From assembly GCF_001590965.1 (NCBI RefSeq), contig NZ_BCTW01000018.1, forward strand, positions 45,038 to 109,037: a stretch of 64,000 nt of DNA. The letters run 5' to 3'. Shown here in pieces: positions 8,538 through 17,593 of this stretch. Position numbers and translations under genes: made by a program. Position 1 is the stretch's first letter, and the number at the start of each line of letters is the position of its first letter. Below the pieces are notes generated by a model. It was given only the letters and a program-made list of their open reading frames with translations, was not told the origin of the DNA and did not search any database. This stretch comes from Novosphingobium lentum NBRC 107847 (GTDB lineage Bacteria > Pseudomonadota > Alphaproteobacteria > Sphingomonadales > Sphingomonadaceae).

Positions 8538-9592
8538 CTTGGCGACGGGCCGAAAGTCTGTCCGTTGATCGTCATGCCGGCATACGTATTGGCCACGGCC
8601 CTCGGCAGGAACTCGGCCGGAAAGTTGAGCGTGGGCTTCGACACGGCATCGAGTGCAGCCAGCGCTTCTGCATCGAGCGTCAGGTCGAGCGCGGCGAGAT
8701 TGTCGTCCAGTTGCGCCATCGTGCGCGCTCCGATGATCGGCGAGGCGACGCCCGGCTGGGCCAGCACCCAGGCCAGCGCCACGCGCGCGGGCGTGCTGCC
8801 CAGCCGCGTCGCGGTATCGCGCAGCACGTCGATCACCCGGAACGTGGGTTCGGTGAAGTTGCGCGCCAGTCCTTCGGCGCGGCCAAGCGAGGCCGGCTGC
8901 TGGTGGTTGCGATCGTACTTGCCGCTGAGCATCCCGCTGCGCAGCGGCGACCACGGGGTGATGCCCAGGCCCATGTCCAGCGCCATCGGGGTGAGATCGC
9001 CCTCGACTGTGCGTTCGAGCAGCGAATATTCGATCTGCAGCGCGATCAGCGGCGCCCAGCCGCGAAACCGCGCGATGGTCTGCGCTTCGGCCACCTTCCA
9101 CGCCGGGGTGTCGGAAAACCCGATGTAGCGCACTTTGCCCGAACGCACGAGATCGTCGAGCGCGGCCATCGTCTCCTCGATCGGGGTGAACGGGTCGGAC
9201 CAGTGCTGCCAGTAGAGGTCGATGTAGTCGGTCTGGAGCCGCTTGAGCGAAGCCTCGCACGCCGCGATGATCGCGCGCCGGCTCGCGCCGCCGCCGTTGG
9301 GGTTGCCCGGCAGCATGTTGGAGCTGAACTTGGTGGCCAGCACGATCCGGTCACGCCGCGCGGTATCGGCCGCGAACCATTCGCCCAGGATCTTTTCCGA
9401 TGTGCCCATGGTGTAGAGGTTGGCGGTATCGACGAAATTGCCGCCGCGATCTGCATAGGCATCGAGGATTGCGGTCGAATCCGCCGCATCTGCGCCGAAA
9501 CCCCATTCGGTGCCGAACGTCATCGCACCCAGGCACAAACGGCTGACTTTCAGGCCCGAACGGCCGAGCGTGATGTAGTGATCGAGCGGCAT
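8534..9592 (-). CDS. Aldo-keto reductase
   Basis: A 352-residue (alpha/beta)8 aldo-keto reductase. The catalytic tetrad is visible: Asp55 and Tyr60 (FVDTANLY), Lys88 (ATKF), and the His in DLYWQHW. QIEYSLLERTVEGD and the C-terminal PIIGARTMAQLDDNL, which binds NADPH, are family signatures; the NLYTMGTSE context fits the YajO/AKR11-like subgroup. ATG 9592 is chosen because the upstream extension is a neighbour shadow. It sits between the LuxC-like reductase (34 bp upstream) and the MFS gene (4-bp overlap), so reduction of an aldehyde delivered by LuxC is a sensible inference. Confidence 0.9.
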   Translation of the reverse strand: MPLDHYITLGRSGLKVSRLCLGAMTFGTEWGFGADAADSTAILDAYADRGGNFVDTANLYTMGTSEKILGEWFAADTARRDRIVLATKFSSNMLPGNPNGGGASRRAIIAACEASLKRLQTDYIDLYWQHWSDPFTPIEETMAALDDLVRSGKVRYIGFSDTPAWKVAEAQTIARFRGWAPLIALQIEYSLLERTVEGDLTPMALDMGLGITPWSPLRSGMLSGKYDRNHQQPASLGRAEGLARNFTEPTFRVIDVLRDTATRLGSTPARVALAWVLAQPGVASPIIGARTMAQLDDNLAALDLTLDAEALAALDAVSKPTLNFPAEFLPRAVANTYAGMTINGQTFGPSPR

Positions 9593-9626
9593 GGTATTCT
9601 CCCCGGCCAGAGCGGCCCCGTTTGGT

Positions 9627-11096
9627 TCAGCTCGCCGTGGCGGCAAGTTCGGCGCGATCCTGCCAGATCGCAGTTGGATCGTCTTCATGGACTTCGTTGA
9701 GGATCCACTTGCACATCCGGCGCAGCACTTCGATCCCGTCCTGCGGCCCGGCAATGGTCCGCCGCGTGGCGCAGCCCAGCGTCACCAGCCGTTGCGCGCC
9801 CTGGAACGCCAGCCGGTCACGCAAATCGTGCATCAGGCGATCGGGATACAGCCCGATGGTCTGCGTCCATGACGTGACCGCGCCGATCGCGGTGTCGAGG
9901 CTGTCGATCGGCACGACATTGGCGACCCGCCCCGACAGCAGTGGTGAGAATTCGACCGGCTCGTCGCCTTGCGACACCACCACGCCGCCTCGCCCGTCGC
10001 CGCCGAAGGTGCGGTAAAGGCCTGCGGCATAACGCAAACCTTCCACTTCCTCGGCCAGTTCGGGATCGAGCGCGGGCACGGCATTGCTCAGCGTGGCGGG
10101 CAGTTGCTGGATCGCCGCGAACAGCAACTCGCCAAAGCGGTTGGCCTTGGCGAGCCCCGCCGCATCGGTGCCGGTGTGGACGTGGATCACGCGCGCGTTG
10201 AGGCACGCCTGCTGGTTGTTTACGCCCACGTCGAGCGCGGCGCGGCGCGCGCATTCGCGCATCGCTGCCTCGTCGGCAAATGCCTCGGCGCCGATGATCG
10301 TGGCGGACAGCTTGGGGTCGAGCGTGATCAGGTCGATCCCCGGCTGGAGGTACTTGGAGATGTGCTGGACCGAGGCGAGCCCGCCCCAGGCGATGATCTT
10401 CTCGACGTTGGCGGGCTGGTACAGGCGGCGCTCGATCCGTTCATCGCCGCCCTTCCAGTAACCGACGCTGACGTGGCGGGTGAGCGGATGGTCGGGCGCC
10501 ATGTCGATCATCGTGCGCGCGATGGCGATCATCGTCAGCGGATCGTTCGACGGCGTCTTCACGATCATGTCGCTGCGGGTGATCGCGTTGCGCAGCACGG
10601 TGATCGCCGAAATCGTCGGCACGTTGCCCGCGATCACGTGCAGGCTGCGCGCGCCGAACGCGCGGACATGGCTCGACGATGGCCCTTCGCAGCGGGTGCA
10701 GACCCAGCCTTCGAGGAACGGAATGCCGATCAGCACATCGGCCATTTCGCGCATTTCGGAGCGGTTGAACACTTTGCCCAGGTTGCCATACACCGCCTCG
10801 AGGATCGGGCGGCCGAGCCCCGACGTGCGGCTGGTGAGTTCGAGCGCTTCCTGCAAATGGCGGTTGGACGCGAAGTTCAGCCGCTCGCCCAGTTCGACAA
10901 GGTAGTCGAGCATCTCGTCGAACGAGATCGTGTGAAGATCGGCGATGGCGGACGGCGGTGACAGCGGCAGCCGATCGAGATGGCGCGCCACATCGGGCCC
11001 GCGAAAGCGCGTCGCCGGATCGCGGCCGCCGAACTCGACCTCGTCGCCTTCGATCACTTCGCCGCGGATCACCAGCGGCACGCGAAACGCGGTCAT
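9627..11096 (-). CDS. LuxC-like acyl-CoA / acyl-enzyme reductase
   Basis: A 489-residue protein of the LuxC branch of the aldehyde dehydrogenase superfamily, which reduces an acyl thioester to an aldehyde with NADPH. The catalytic thiol is Cys298 in NNQQACLNAR; GNVPTISAIT, MIVKTPSNDPLT and the long LDPKLSATIIGAEAF segment are typical of LuxC. ATG 11096 overlaps the stop of the LuxE-like gene (ATGA), so the pair is coupled. In bioluminescent bacteria LuxC works with LuxE and LuxD to supply tetradecanal, but no luxA/luxB/luxD is here. In this context it probably makes an aldehyde from a catabolic carboxylate. Confidence 0.87.
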   Translation of the reverse strand: MTAFRVPLVIRGEVIEGDEVEFGGRDPATRFRGPDVARHLDRLPLSPPSAIADLHTISFDEMLDYLVELGERLNFASNRHLQEALELTSRTSGLGRPILEAVYGNLGKVFNRSEMREMADVLIGIPFLEGWVCTRCEGPSSSHVRAFGARSLHVIAGNVPTISAITVLRNAITRSDMIVKTPSNDPLTMIAIARTMIDMAPDHPLTRHVSVGYWKGGDERIERRLYQPANVEKIIAWGGLASVQHISKYLQPGIDLITLDPKLSATIIGAEAFADEAAMRECARRAALDVGVNNQQACLNARVIHVHTGTDAAGLAKANRFGELLFAAIQQLPATLSNAVPALDPELAEEVEGLRYAAGLYRTFGGDGRGGVVVSQGDEPVEFSPLLSGRVANVVPIDSLDTAIGAVTSWTQTIGLYPDRLMHDLRDRLAFQGAQRLVTLGCATRRTIAGPQDGIEVLRRMCKWILNEVHEDDPTAIWQDRAELAATAS

Positions 11097-12523
11097 GCGG
11101 TCACTCCTTCGCCACCGGCCGACCGCGTGATGAAATCGAGCGCGCGGTCGTGCGCGCCGGGTGCGCCGGCGCAAGTGATCTTGTCGTCGCCGCCTTCCTT
11201 CTCGGTGTAGCGGCGGATGGATTTTTCCAGGAACGGCCCGATCCGCCCGCACGGGCACGTTTCGGTGTCGCCCCAGTGCAGCGTGACCTCGTCGCCGGTG
11301 AGGAAGGCCGCCCAATACGTCTGCGCGTTGAGGTCGATCGCGCCGTAGCGGCCCTTGCCCGTGCCGGTGCGCGGCAGCGGCGTGCCGGTCGCGGGGTCGA
11401 GCAGGAACGGCACATGCCACGCCGGCACATGATAATGCCCGCCGCCGCATTCGCGCGACGCGGCGACGATCTCGGTCATGCCGTAGCCTTCGACCAGCGG
11501 CGCGCCGCCCAGCATGCGGTCGACTTTCGCGCGCCAGTCATCGGGCAGGTCGTGGCCCTTCATCCCGCCCCCTGCGGCCACGAAACTGTCGGGCGCGAAC
11601 AGGTTGGACAGGCCGCGCTTTTCGGCCTCGACCGCGAGCGTGTAGAGCGAGGGGACGTGCCCCATCACCGAAACGGTGCGGCCCTGCCAGCGGCTGGTGA
11701 TGCGATCGAAGAACGCGTCGAGATATTCGCCGCTGCGCGCCTGGTCGGCCAGGAACGCAGCGCGCCGCGCGATCAGCTTGGGCGCAATGTTCAGCATGCC
11801 CGCCTCGCCGCGCGATTCGGCCACGCGCAGGCGCCCGCTGATCGAGGCGACGTCGGCGGAAAAGCGGGTGGGGTTGGTGGCCAGGATCATGTCCTCGTCG
11901 CCGCCGAACACCTCGTCGCGCAGGAACGGCAGCAGGCGGTGCTGCGCCATGCCGCCGTGGCGGTACTGCGTGTAGATCACCGGCGCCTGTTCCATCGGCA
12001 CGCCCAGCAGCGGGCGCTCGTCACGGTAATGGTCGAACTGGCGGCGCTGGCCGGTGACCATCTTGTGCATTTCGGGCAGGCCCCGCGGCAGGAACGACAG
12101 CTTGCCGCTGGTGCCGGTCGAATGCATCACCCGGATCGGGGTCTGCGCGTCGAGCAGGTCGAGCCAGTCGTCGATGCTGTCGCAGCCGCGCGCGTCGATC
12201 GCCGACAGATCATACGTGGTGAACCCGTCGAGCCACTGCGTCAGCCGGTCGAACCGCGACCGTTCGAGGAACGACATCGGATAGGACTTGAGTGCCGAAT
12301 GCGGCACCAGCAACGGTGCGACATCGGCGATGGCGTCGATCCGCGTGATGCCCTGTTCCTGCGCGAGCTGGCGCAGCACCGGGATGCGGGTGACGAGGTC
12401 GTCAAACCGGCGACGCAGCGCGGCCAGCTGAAACGCGTGCTGATCGGCCAGCGGGATCGCATAGATATCGGTCTGGGCAAGTTCGATCAGGTCTTCGGGG
12501 TGATCGGCTGAAACGTCGGGCAT
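11093..12523 (-). CDS. LuxE-like acyl-protein synthetase / ANL-type acyl ligase
   Basis: A 476-residue acyl-activating enzyme. HSTGTSGKLSF (134-144) is the P-loop-like motif of the ANL superfamily and VEGYGMTEI is the adenylate-binding motif; CPCGRIGPFLEKS is the C-terminal LuxE/PaaK-like turn. ATG 12523 is fixed by an excellent AAGGAGG 6 nt upstream; a longer open frame to 12712 has no such support. Its 4-bp overlap with the LuxC-like gene gives a two-component carboxylate-reducing module. Expected chemistry: ATP-dependent activation of a carboxylate and transfer to LuxC. Divergence from true LuxE leaves the acyl acceptor (enzyme thiol or CoA) open. Confidence 0.83.
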   Translation of the reverse strand: MPDVSADHPEDLIELAQTDIYAIPLADQHAFQLAALRRRFDDLVTRIPVLRQLAQEQGITRIDAIADVAPLLVPHSALKSYPMSFLERSRFDRLTQWLDGFTTYDLSAIDARGCDSIDDWLDLLDAQTPIRVMHSTGTSGKLSFLPRGLPEMHKMVTGQRRQFDHYRDERPLLGVPMEQAPVIYTQYRHGGMAQHRLLPFLRDEVFGGDEDMILATNPTRFSADVASISGRLRVAESRGEAGMLNIAPKLIARRAAFLADQARSGEYLDAFFDRITSRWQGRTVSVMGHVPSLYTLAVEAEKRGLSNLFAPDSFVAAGGGMKGHDLPDDWRAKVDRMLGGAPLVEGYGMTEIVAASRECGGGHYHVPAWHVPFLLDPATGTPLPRTGTGKGRYGAIDLNAQTYWAAFLTGDEVTLHWGDTETCPCGRIGPFLEKSIRRYTEKEGGDDKITCAGAPGAHDRALDFITRSAGGEGVTA

Positions 12524-12620
12524 GCCCGCCTCCTTCGCAAAAATCCCCCCACGATCCCATCGGCTGATCATGGATCCCGGTGGCCCCCATGCACACCGGA
12601 ATCCGCGATCGATCACATCA

Positions 12621-15143
12621 TCAGAAGTGGAAACCCACCTGCACGCCATACGTGCGCGGCGCGGCGGGTGCCCCCTTGGTGCCCGACGTCGTGCTGTTGG
12701 CGATATAGGCAAAATACTTCTTCTGCAGCAGGTTGGCGACGAACACCTTGGCGGTCACGCCCTTGCCCACGCTGGTCCAGCGGACCGAGGCATTGACGAT
12801 GTCGTAGATCGGCTGGCGCGTGAGGTAGAGGTTGTCCGGCTCGAAGAAGTAGTTGCCGGTGTGCAGCCACGAAGCGGTGATACCGAACTCGCCCGCCGAA
12901 GTCGGGATCGCATAGTCGCCGGTCAGCGACAGCGTGAACGGCGGGGTCAGCACGGTCTTGTTGCCGCTGAGGTCGCACTGGCGCACGCCCGCAACCGGAT
13001 TGCCGTTCTTGTCCAGCGGCGCGAGGATCTGCGTCTCGGGCGAGCCGGTGGCCGACACCGGATAAGCAGCGAAGTTGCAGCTGGCCGGGACGGTCTGCTG
13101 CGCCGCCGGCGGTGCGTTGGGGCCGGTGAGGAAGAACGTCGGTCCGTTCTTGAACTCGTCGTAGCGGCCCTTCTGCACGTTGACCGCAGCGGTCAGCGTC
13201 AGGCCGGCGGCGGGGGCCACGGTCAGTTCGGCGTCGAGGCCCTTGATCGTCGCCGCGCCGCCGTTGACGAAGATCGTGCCGCCCACATCGGGCCGGTTGT
13301 TCTGCACCTGGATGTTCTTGTACTTGTAGTAATAGCCCTCGACGTTGAGGCGGACCATGTGGTCGAAGAATTCGCTTTTGAACCCGGCGGTGTAGGCGTC
13401 GATCTTTTCAGGCTTCACCGGCGGCAGCGACGCCAGCGTGTTGGGGCCATAGCCGGCCAGGTTGTACACCCCGCTCTTGAAGCCGCGGTTGTACGCGGCA
13501 TAGATCATCAGGTCCTTGCCGAAGTGGTGGTCGATTGCGGCGCGGCCGGTCACCGCGTTGAACGTCGCCTGATCGGAGAACGGACCGCCATAGGCGGGCA
13601 CCGTGCCCAGCACCGGAACGGTGGCGTTCAACAGCGCGCCGGTGACCGGGTTGTAGAACCCGCCTTCGCCGCCATACGCCTTGCGATGGTCGGAGGTGTA
13701 GCGCACGCCCAGCGTGATGTTGGTATCGGGCAGCACCGGGTAGGTGCCTTGCGCGAACGCCGAGTACGAATTGGTTAGCATCCGCGCGTTGCTGGTCTGG
13801 TACTTGGGCGTGAGGAACAGCGGTGTTCCGGGGCCAGCGAGCGCGACGCCTGCCGCCGAATAGCCGAACGAGGCCTGGTTGATCAGGTTGCCCGAGAAAT
13901 TGCCGAGGAAAAAGCTGCGGTCGTGCATGTAGAACCCGCCGAGGATCCACTTGAACGTGTTGCCGTCGGGCGAGGCGACCTGCAGTTCCTGCGTGAACGT
14001 GTTGGCGCCGTAGTGGTTGTACGAATTGAGCGCGTTCTGCGGCGAAGCGTCGAGCGCCAGATCGGGATCGACGCGCAGCTTGCTGTAGGCGGTGATGCTG
14101 GTGACCTTCACCGCGCCGAAATCGTGCGTCAGCTTGCCGCTGAAGCTGGAGAAATCGACGCCGTAGCCGTTGCCGATGCTGTCGACGTTGTCGTAGAACC
14201 CGATCGGGTTGCCGCCGAAGCCCGGACCGGTGCCCGGCGCGCCGGTTTCGGGGTCATAGCCGCCGCGACCCTTGGTGCCCGGAACCACCCGGTTGGCATA
14301 GCCCTGGTCCGACCGGCGGTGAGCGTACATGCCCGACAGCAGCACGCGGGTATCGTCCGACGGTTCCCACAGCAGCTTGCCGCGAAAGCCGTAGGACGAG
14401 CTGTAGTTGGCCTTGCCCTGGCCGGGCGTGACGGCATAGGGCTGCGAGGTCAGCGAGGTCTGCTGGGTGGGCGCAAAGTTGTGGCCCCAGCCATCCTGCT
14501 GGTTGTTGTAGAAACCTGCAAAGTTGACCGCGACCGTCTTGGTCAGCCCGGTCGAACCATAGAACTGCCCGGTGATGGTGTCGTAATTGGAATAGCCCAG
14601 CGTCATGTCGGCATGCGGATCGAACGTCGGATCCTTGGTCTTGACGTGGATCACGCCGCCGGTGGCGTTGCGGCCGAACAGCGTGCCCTGTGGGCCCTTC
14701 AGCACTTCGACCGCCGCGATGTTGTTGAAATCGAACACCGCCGCGTTGCCCGAAACGAGGTACACGTCATCGACGAACAGCGCGACCGACGGCTCGTTCC
14801 CCACGAACGACGATGTCGTGCCCACGCCGCGGATGAACGGCACGCCGCCTTGTGCCTGGCGGGTGAAGGTCACCCCCGGCATCAGCTGGGTCAGCTGTTC
14901 GGGCCCGGTGATCCCGGCCTTTTCCGCCAGCTCGGCAGTGACCGCCGTCACCGCGATCGGCACGTCCTGCAGGTTTTCACCGCGCTTCTGCGCCGTCACC
15001 ACGATTTCCTGCAGACCGGTCTGCGGGGCGGCTTCGTCCGCTGCGGCCGGCGCGCCTTGCGCCATGGCCGATTCGACGAGTGCCGGCTGCGCCAGCGCCA
15101 TCGCCGCCGTCGACGCCAGATAAAGGTATGATGTCCGTGACAT
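12621..15143 (-). CDS. TonB-dependent outer-membrane receptor
   Basis: An 840-residue receptor with a Sec signal peptide (cleavage after about residue 29, AMAQG), a TonB box (LQEIVVTAQKR), a plug domain with VEVLKGPQGTLFGRNATGG, and a C-terminal beta-barrel ending in Phe (VQVGFHF). ATG 15143 has GGAGGGG at about 7 nt. It belongs to the large sphingomonad family annotated as TonB-dependent receptors for hydrophobic or aromatic compounds. It lies 97 bp downstream of the island boundary side and reads toward the LuxCE-AKR-MFS unit, from which it is separated by 97 bp. Role: energised uptake of the pathway substrate. A possible operator lies at 15189-15212. Confidence 0.95.
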   Translation of the reverse strand: MSRTSYLYLASTAAMALAQPALVESAMAQGAPAAADEAAPQTGLQEIVVTAQKRGENLQDVPIAVTAVTAELAEKAGITGPEQLTQLMPGVTFTRQAQGGVPFIRGVGTTSSFVGNEPSVALFVDDVYLVSGNAAVFDFNNIAAVEVLKGPQGTLFGRNATGGVIHVKTKDPTFDPHADMTLGYSNYDTITGQFYGSTGLTKTVAVNFAGFYNNQQDGWGHNFAPTQQTSLTSQPYAVTPGQGKANYSSSYGFRGKLLWEPSDDTRVLLSGMYAHRRSDQGYANRVVPGTKGRGGYDPETGAPGTGPGFGGNPIGFYDNVDSIGNGYGVDFSSFSGKLTHDFGAVKVTSITAYSKLRVDPDLALDASPQNALNSYNHYGANTFTQELQVASPDGNTFKWILGGFYMHDRSFFLGNFSGNLINQASFGYSAAGVALAGPGTPLFLTPKYQTSNARMLTNSYSAFAQGTYPVLPDTNITLGVRYTSDHRKAYGGEGGFYNPVTGALLNATVPVLGTVPAYGGPFSDQATFNAVTGRAAIDHHFGKDLMIYAAYNRGFKSGVYNLAGYGPNTLASLPPVKPEKIDAYTAGFKSEFFDHMVRLNVEGYYYKYKNIQVQNNRPDVGGTIFVNGGAATIKGLDAELTVAPAAGLTLTAAVNVQKGRYDEFKNGPTFFLTGPNAPPAAQQTVPASCNFAAYPVSATGSPETQILAPLDKNGNPVAGVRQCDLSGNKTVLTPPFTLSLTGDYAIPTSAGEFGITASWLHTGNYFFEPDNLYLTRQPIYDIVNASVRWTSVGKGVTAKVFVANLLQKKYFAYIANSTTSGTKGAPAAPRTYGVQVGFHF

Positions 15144-15188
15144 GGTGATCCCCTCCGCCCATCGCAGCCGGATCGACAGTCCGCTGCG

Positions 15189-15212
15189 TTACTATGAGTA
15201 GGCGTACTATAA
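15189..15212 (-). promoter_or_regulatory. Candidate operator upstream of TonB receptor gene
   Basis: A 24-bp AT-rich patch 46 bp before the TonB receptor start. Read on the plus strand it has the GCGTA core preceded by an ATGA block, resembling the sites at 23143, 60853 and others in this window. Read in the gene's direction it also shares TTATAGT..G..T.CT.ATA with the patch at 63331-63354 in front of a MarR gene. Assignment is by eye only. Confidence 0.35.
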
Positions 15213-15279
15213 CCGTATCAGCCGTGCAACCCGGTTTGCTGACAATTCTTGCGGGGCAGTTTTTGGGGAGCCCTCGACC

Positions 15280-15450
15280 TTCCGGTCAGCGGGGCTGCTG
15301 GCCTGCGATGCCCATCAGCAGCCGTTGGTTCAGCAAGCCGGCGAATGTCTGCTATCTGTATGTCCCTAGCCGAAAGCGGACTTTCCGGATGCGACGCCAA
15401 AGCAGACCATTGCCCGCAAGGCAGCTTGCGCCCCCTTGCGGACATCAACG
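15280..15450 (+). repeat. Dispersed intergenic repeat, copy 1
   Basis: First of three direct copies of a roughly 120-170 bp element (others at 16975-17143 and 17594-17715). Shared landmarks in order are TTCCGGTCA, CCTGCGATG, GCCGTTGGTTCAGCA, and GAAAGCGGAC; copies 1 and 2 also share GCAGACCATTGCC and AAGGCAGCTTGCG. The whole non-coding stretch 15144-15469 contains only this repeat and the candidate operator; no gene is seen. No transposase or terminal inverted repeats are visible. Confidence 0.8.
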
Positions 15451-15469
15451 GAATGAGCAAAGTGCACGG

Positions 15470-15898
15470 ATGTTTGAGCGAATTGCAATGCTTGTCGCAC
15501 TGTCGATGGCCCTTGGTGGCTGCTCATATGCATACAACCTGCTGGCGCTTATGCGTGATGGGCACATTGTCTTTATCGTTGATCCGAAATCACCCAGCGT
15601 TCCTTCATGTCTACGCCGCATCGAAGTATCGGCAGAAGGTGAGCGAAGCTGCGTTTGGCGCGATAGTGTTGATTACGAAGATGCCTGTGCCAACAAATTT
15701 CCAATCCCCTTCGGTGCAAAGCTCACGGGCCATCCTCAGCCGGAGTGGCCGACAATTGATGCGAAACTGCTACGGCCGGGAATAATCTACGAGGTCAGTA
15801 CCACAACTGGCGCGACTGGATATGGCGAAGGCAGGTTCATGATCGACGCAAATGGGCGGATCGTGAATAAGAATTTCAGCGAGGCGACCAGTCGATAA
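15470..15898 (+). CDS. Small lipoprotein of unknown function
   Basis: A 142-residue protein. The start is set at ATG 15470 because it yields a lipoprotein signal: MFERIAMLVALSMALGGC, with lipobox LGGC and predicted lipidated Cys18. The open frame upstream runs through the dispersed repeat and is not credible as protein. The mature part has two further Cys-containing segments (SCLRRIEVSAEGERSC, DACANKFPIPFG) and a C-terminal GEGRFMIDANGRIVNKNF. I do not recognise a family. It has no functional link to the neighbouring catabolic genes and lower GC than they do; it lies between two repeat copies. Confidence 0.6.
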   Translation: MFERIAMLVALSMALGGCSYAYNLLALMRDGHIVFIVDPKSPSVPSCLRRIEVSAEGERSCVWRDSVDYEDACANKFPIPFGAKLTGHPQPEWPTIDAKLLRPGIIYEVSTTTGATGYGEGRFMIDANGRIVNKNFSEATSR

Positions 15899-16115
15899 AC
15901 AATGACTGGCCGCTTCCCACCAATCTCAGCCGTCCGCGCACATCTGCCCCGTCCTCAATCCATGCCTTTTCTGCCGTAGCGCCCCTTGCCGATCGATCCT
16001 GAAAGCCGCCATTGGGCAATGTCATGAAGGGCCGCTGGTCGCCCATCTGCATCGGAAGCAGCCTATCCGCACACGACTCCATTGCGGTCATTGATCGGCT
16101 TGCTAAAGCTGTTTG

Positions 16116-16850
16116 ATGCCCGTTTCTCCCACCGTTGCCGTAATCATTTTGAACTGGCGACGGCCTCAGAACATTGGGCGCATCGTGCGAGCCGCCGCAG
16201 ATGCCCTGCCCGAGGCACGCATTTTCGTGCTGGACCAGGCGGAAGCGCCGAATAGCCTGGAGGGTCGCCATGATGTTCCTTGGCATCTCATCTGGCGGCA
16301 GCCCCGACCGAATGGAGGACCGGGCGCCCGGATCGAGCTGGCCGCCGCTCTGCCGTTCGATCATTATCTGTGCATCGACGACGACGTGTTCCTCACCGCT
16401 GCGCAAATCAAAATGCTCATGTTCATGCAAAGCAAGGAACCGGGCCGTGCGCATGGCGTATGGGGGCAAGTTGTCTTTTCCGACGCCGAAGGCAAATACC
16501 AGCTGTTGGATGGGATCATACGGAGAAATGCAGACGTCAGTTTTCTGAACCAGGTTTATGCGTTCACGAAGGTGCAGGCGCAGGAAGCGATGGTGCTCGC
16601 CTCCCTCGCGGGATTTGAGAGCTGGGTTGACGTTCGGTTTGGCGACGATTTGCTGTTAAGCTGCTCGGGAGAGGCTGCTCCTCGCATCCACGACCTTGGT
16701 CCACTTGAGCAATGTCCCACCGCAAATGAGCCAGGCATTGCCCAGTGGAAGCAGGCGGGCTTCCGTGAGCAGCGGCTTGAACTCGCGGCCAAAATGCTAA
16801 GCCTGGGCCGACTTCACGTCGAGGCCAGGAGGCCGGCCCACTTGATTTGA
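16116..16850 (+). CDS. Glycosyltransferase family 2-like protein
   Basis: A 244-residue protein beginning MPVSPTVAVIILNWRRPQN, the first Rossmann-like strand of GT-A glycosyltransferases, with a DxD-type metal-binding motif in LCIDDDVFLT and a second acidic segment WVDVRFGDDLLLSC that matches the acceptor-side ED/GDD region. ATG 16116 is used (an in-frame TTG precedes it); no clear ribosome-binding site is visible. It is shorter than many GT2 enzymes and may be a stand-alone catalytic domain. Nothing nearby suggests its acceptor. It sits in the repeat-bearing island and appears unrelated to catabolism. Confidence 0.68.
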   Translation: MPVSPTVAVIILNWRRPQNIGRIVRAAADALPEARIFVLDQAEAPNSLEGRHDVPWHLIWRQPRPNGGPGARIELAAALPFDHYLCIDDDVFLTAAQIKMLMFMQSKEPGRAHGVWGQVVFSDAEGKYQLLDGIIRRNADVSFLNQVYAFTKVQAQEAMVLASLAGFESWVDVRFGDDLLLSCSGEAAPRIHDLGPLEQCPTANEPGIAQWKQAGFREQRLELAAKMLSLGRLHVEARRPAHLI

Positions 16851-16974
16851 GGCGATTGAACTTCCTGTTTCCCCCCAATGCGACGGAGCGAGCCATTTCG
16901 CGCACGAACTCATTGCGGGTACTCGACGTTAGTCCGCAGTCATCCACCTCCATCGACGAGCCTCTCCCCCGATG

Positions 16975-17143
16975 TTCCGGTCACCGGTCTCCCGGCCTGC
17001 GATGCCCGTAAACTGCCGTTGGTTCAGCAAGCCGCCGAATGTCCGGCCATCCGAACTTCCGAGCCAGCAGCGGCCTGTCGGGATGCGACCATAAAGCAGA
17101 CCATTGCCTGTAAGGCAGCTTGCGCCCCCCACTAGCGGACGTA
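16975..17143 (+). repeat. Dispersed intergenic repeat, copy 2
   Basis: Second direct copy of the element described at 15280-15450, with the same landmarks (TTCCGGTCA, CCTGCGATGCCC, GCCGTTGGTTCAGCAAGCC, AAAGCAGACCATTGCC, AAGGCAGCTTGCG). Its right end reaches into the last codons of the convergent pentapeptide-repeat gene, so the element may supply that gene's stop codon. Confidence 0.8.
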
Positions 17144-17524
17144 GTTGATGGTGGGACCTCCAGTGGTATTTTCGAACCTGCAATCGACGAATTTGGCATC
17201 CGCAAAGTCGCAATCGCTACCGAGATTGTCCTTTGCGAAGTCGCAATCCACAAATGTGCATTCGATGAACTTTGCTCCTGCGAAATTTAACCCTCTGAAA
17301 GCAGTCCCCAAAAATGTGGTTGATACGAATAGGCCAGATGCCATGATCGTCCAATACAGATCACACGCGTTCAATTTGCAAAAGATCATTAACGTTCCAA
17401 AATCGCCACCCTCGAAATCCATTTCCGAGAACGTGCAGCTTTTAAAATAGTAATCACTTATGTTCTTTGTGACGTGGTTGAGTTCAGTAAATTCCTCGTC
17501 GCATATTAGTGTGTTTCCGAACAT
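17132..17524 (-). CDS. Pentapeptide-repeat protein
   Basis: A 130-residue protein made largely of degenerate A(D/N)LxF-type pentapeptides: FRGLNFAGAKFIECTFVDCD and FADAKFVDCRFE show the repeating aromatic/leucine centre every five residues, expected to fold as a right-handed quadrilateral beta-helix. Codon usage is strikingly different from its neighbours (AT-rich third positions), suggesting horizontal acquisition. It starts at ATG 17524. Family members range from gyrase protectors to proteins of unknown role; nothing here decides. The stop codon lies at the edge of repeat copy 2. Confidence 0.72.
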   Translation of the reverse strand: MFGNTLICDEEFTELNHVTKNISDYYFKSCTFSEMDFEGGDFGTLMIFCKLNACDLYWTIMASGLFVSTTFLGTAFRGLNFAGAKFIECTFVDCDFAKDNLGSDCDFADAKFVDCRFENTTGGPTINYVR

Positions 17525-17593
17525 CGTTTTCGCCCAGCCCTGTCACAATATACCCGCCATAACGGGCAGGTGCTAACGGCAGCTTTCCACCAT

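Noticed and set aside
7254..9260. A 668-residue MFS protein with a long N-terminal extension
   Set aside because: The extra 240 codons are a shadow of the aldo-keto reductase gene; GTG 8537 overlapping the AKR stop gives a normal MFS length.
15876..16469. 197-codon minus-strand open frame overlapping the glycosyltransferase start
   Set aside because: Its N-terminal two thirds are antisense to the GT2 motifs. The tail over 15899-16115 could be a remnant small gene but shows no family motif or ribosome-binding site, so it is not listed.
17145..17450. 101-codon plus-strand open frame opposite the pentapeptide-repeat gene
   Set aside because: Antisense shadow; the minus strand shows the regular five-residue repeat pattern.
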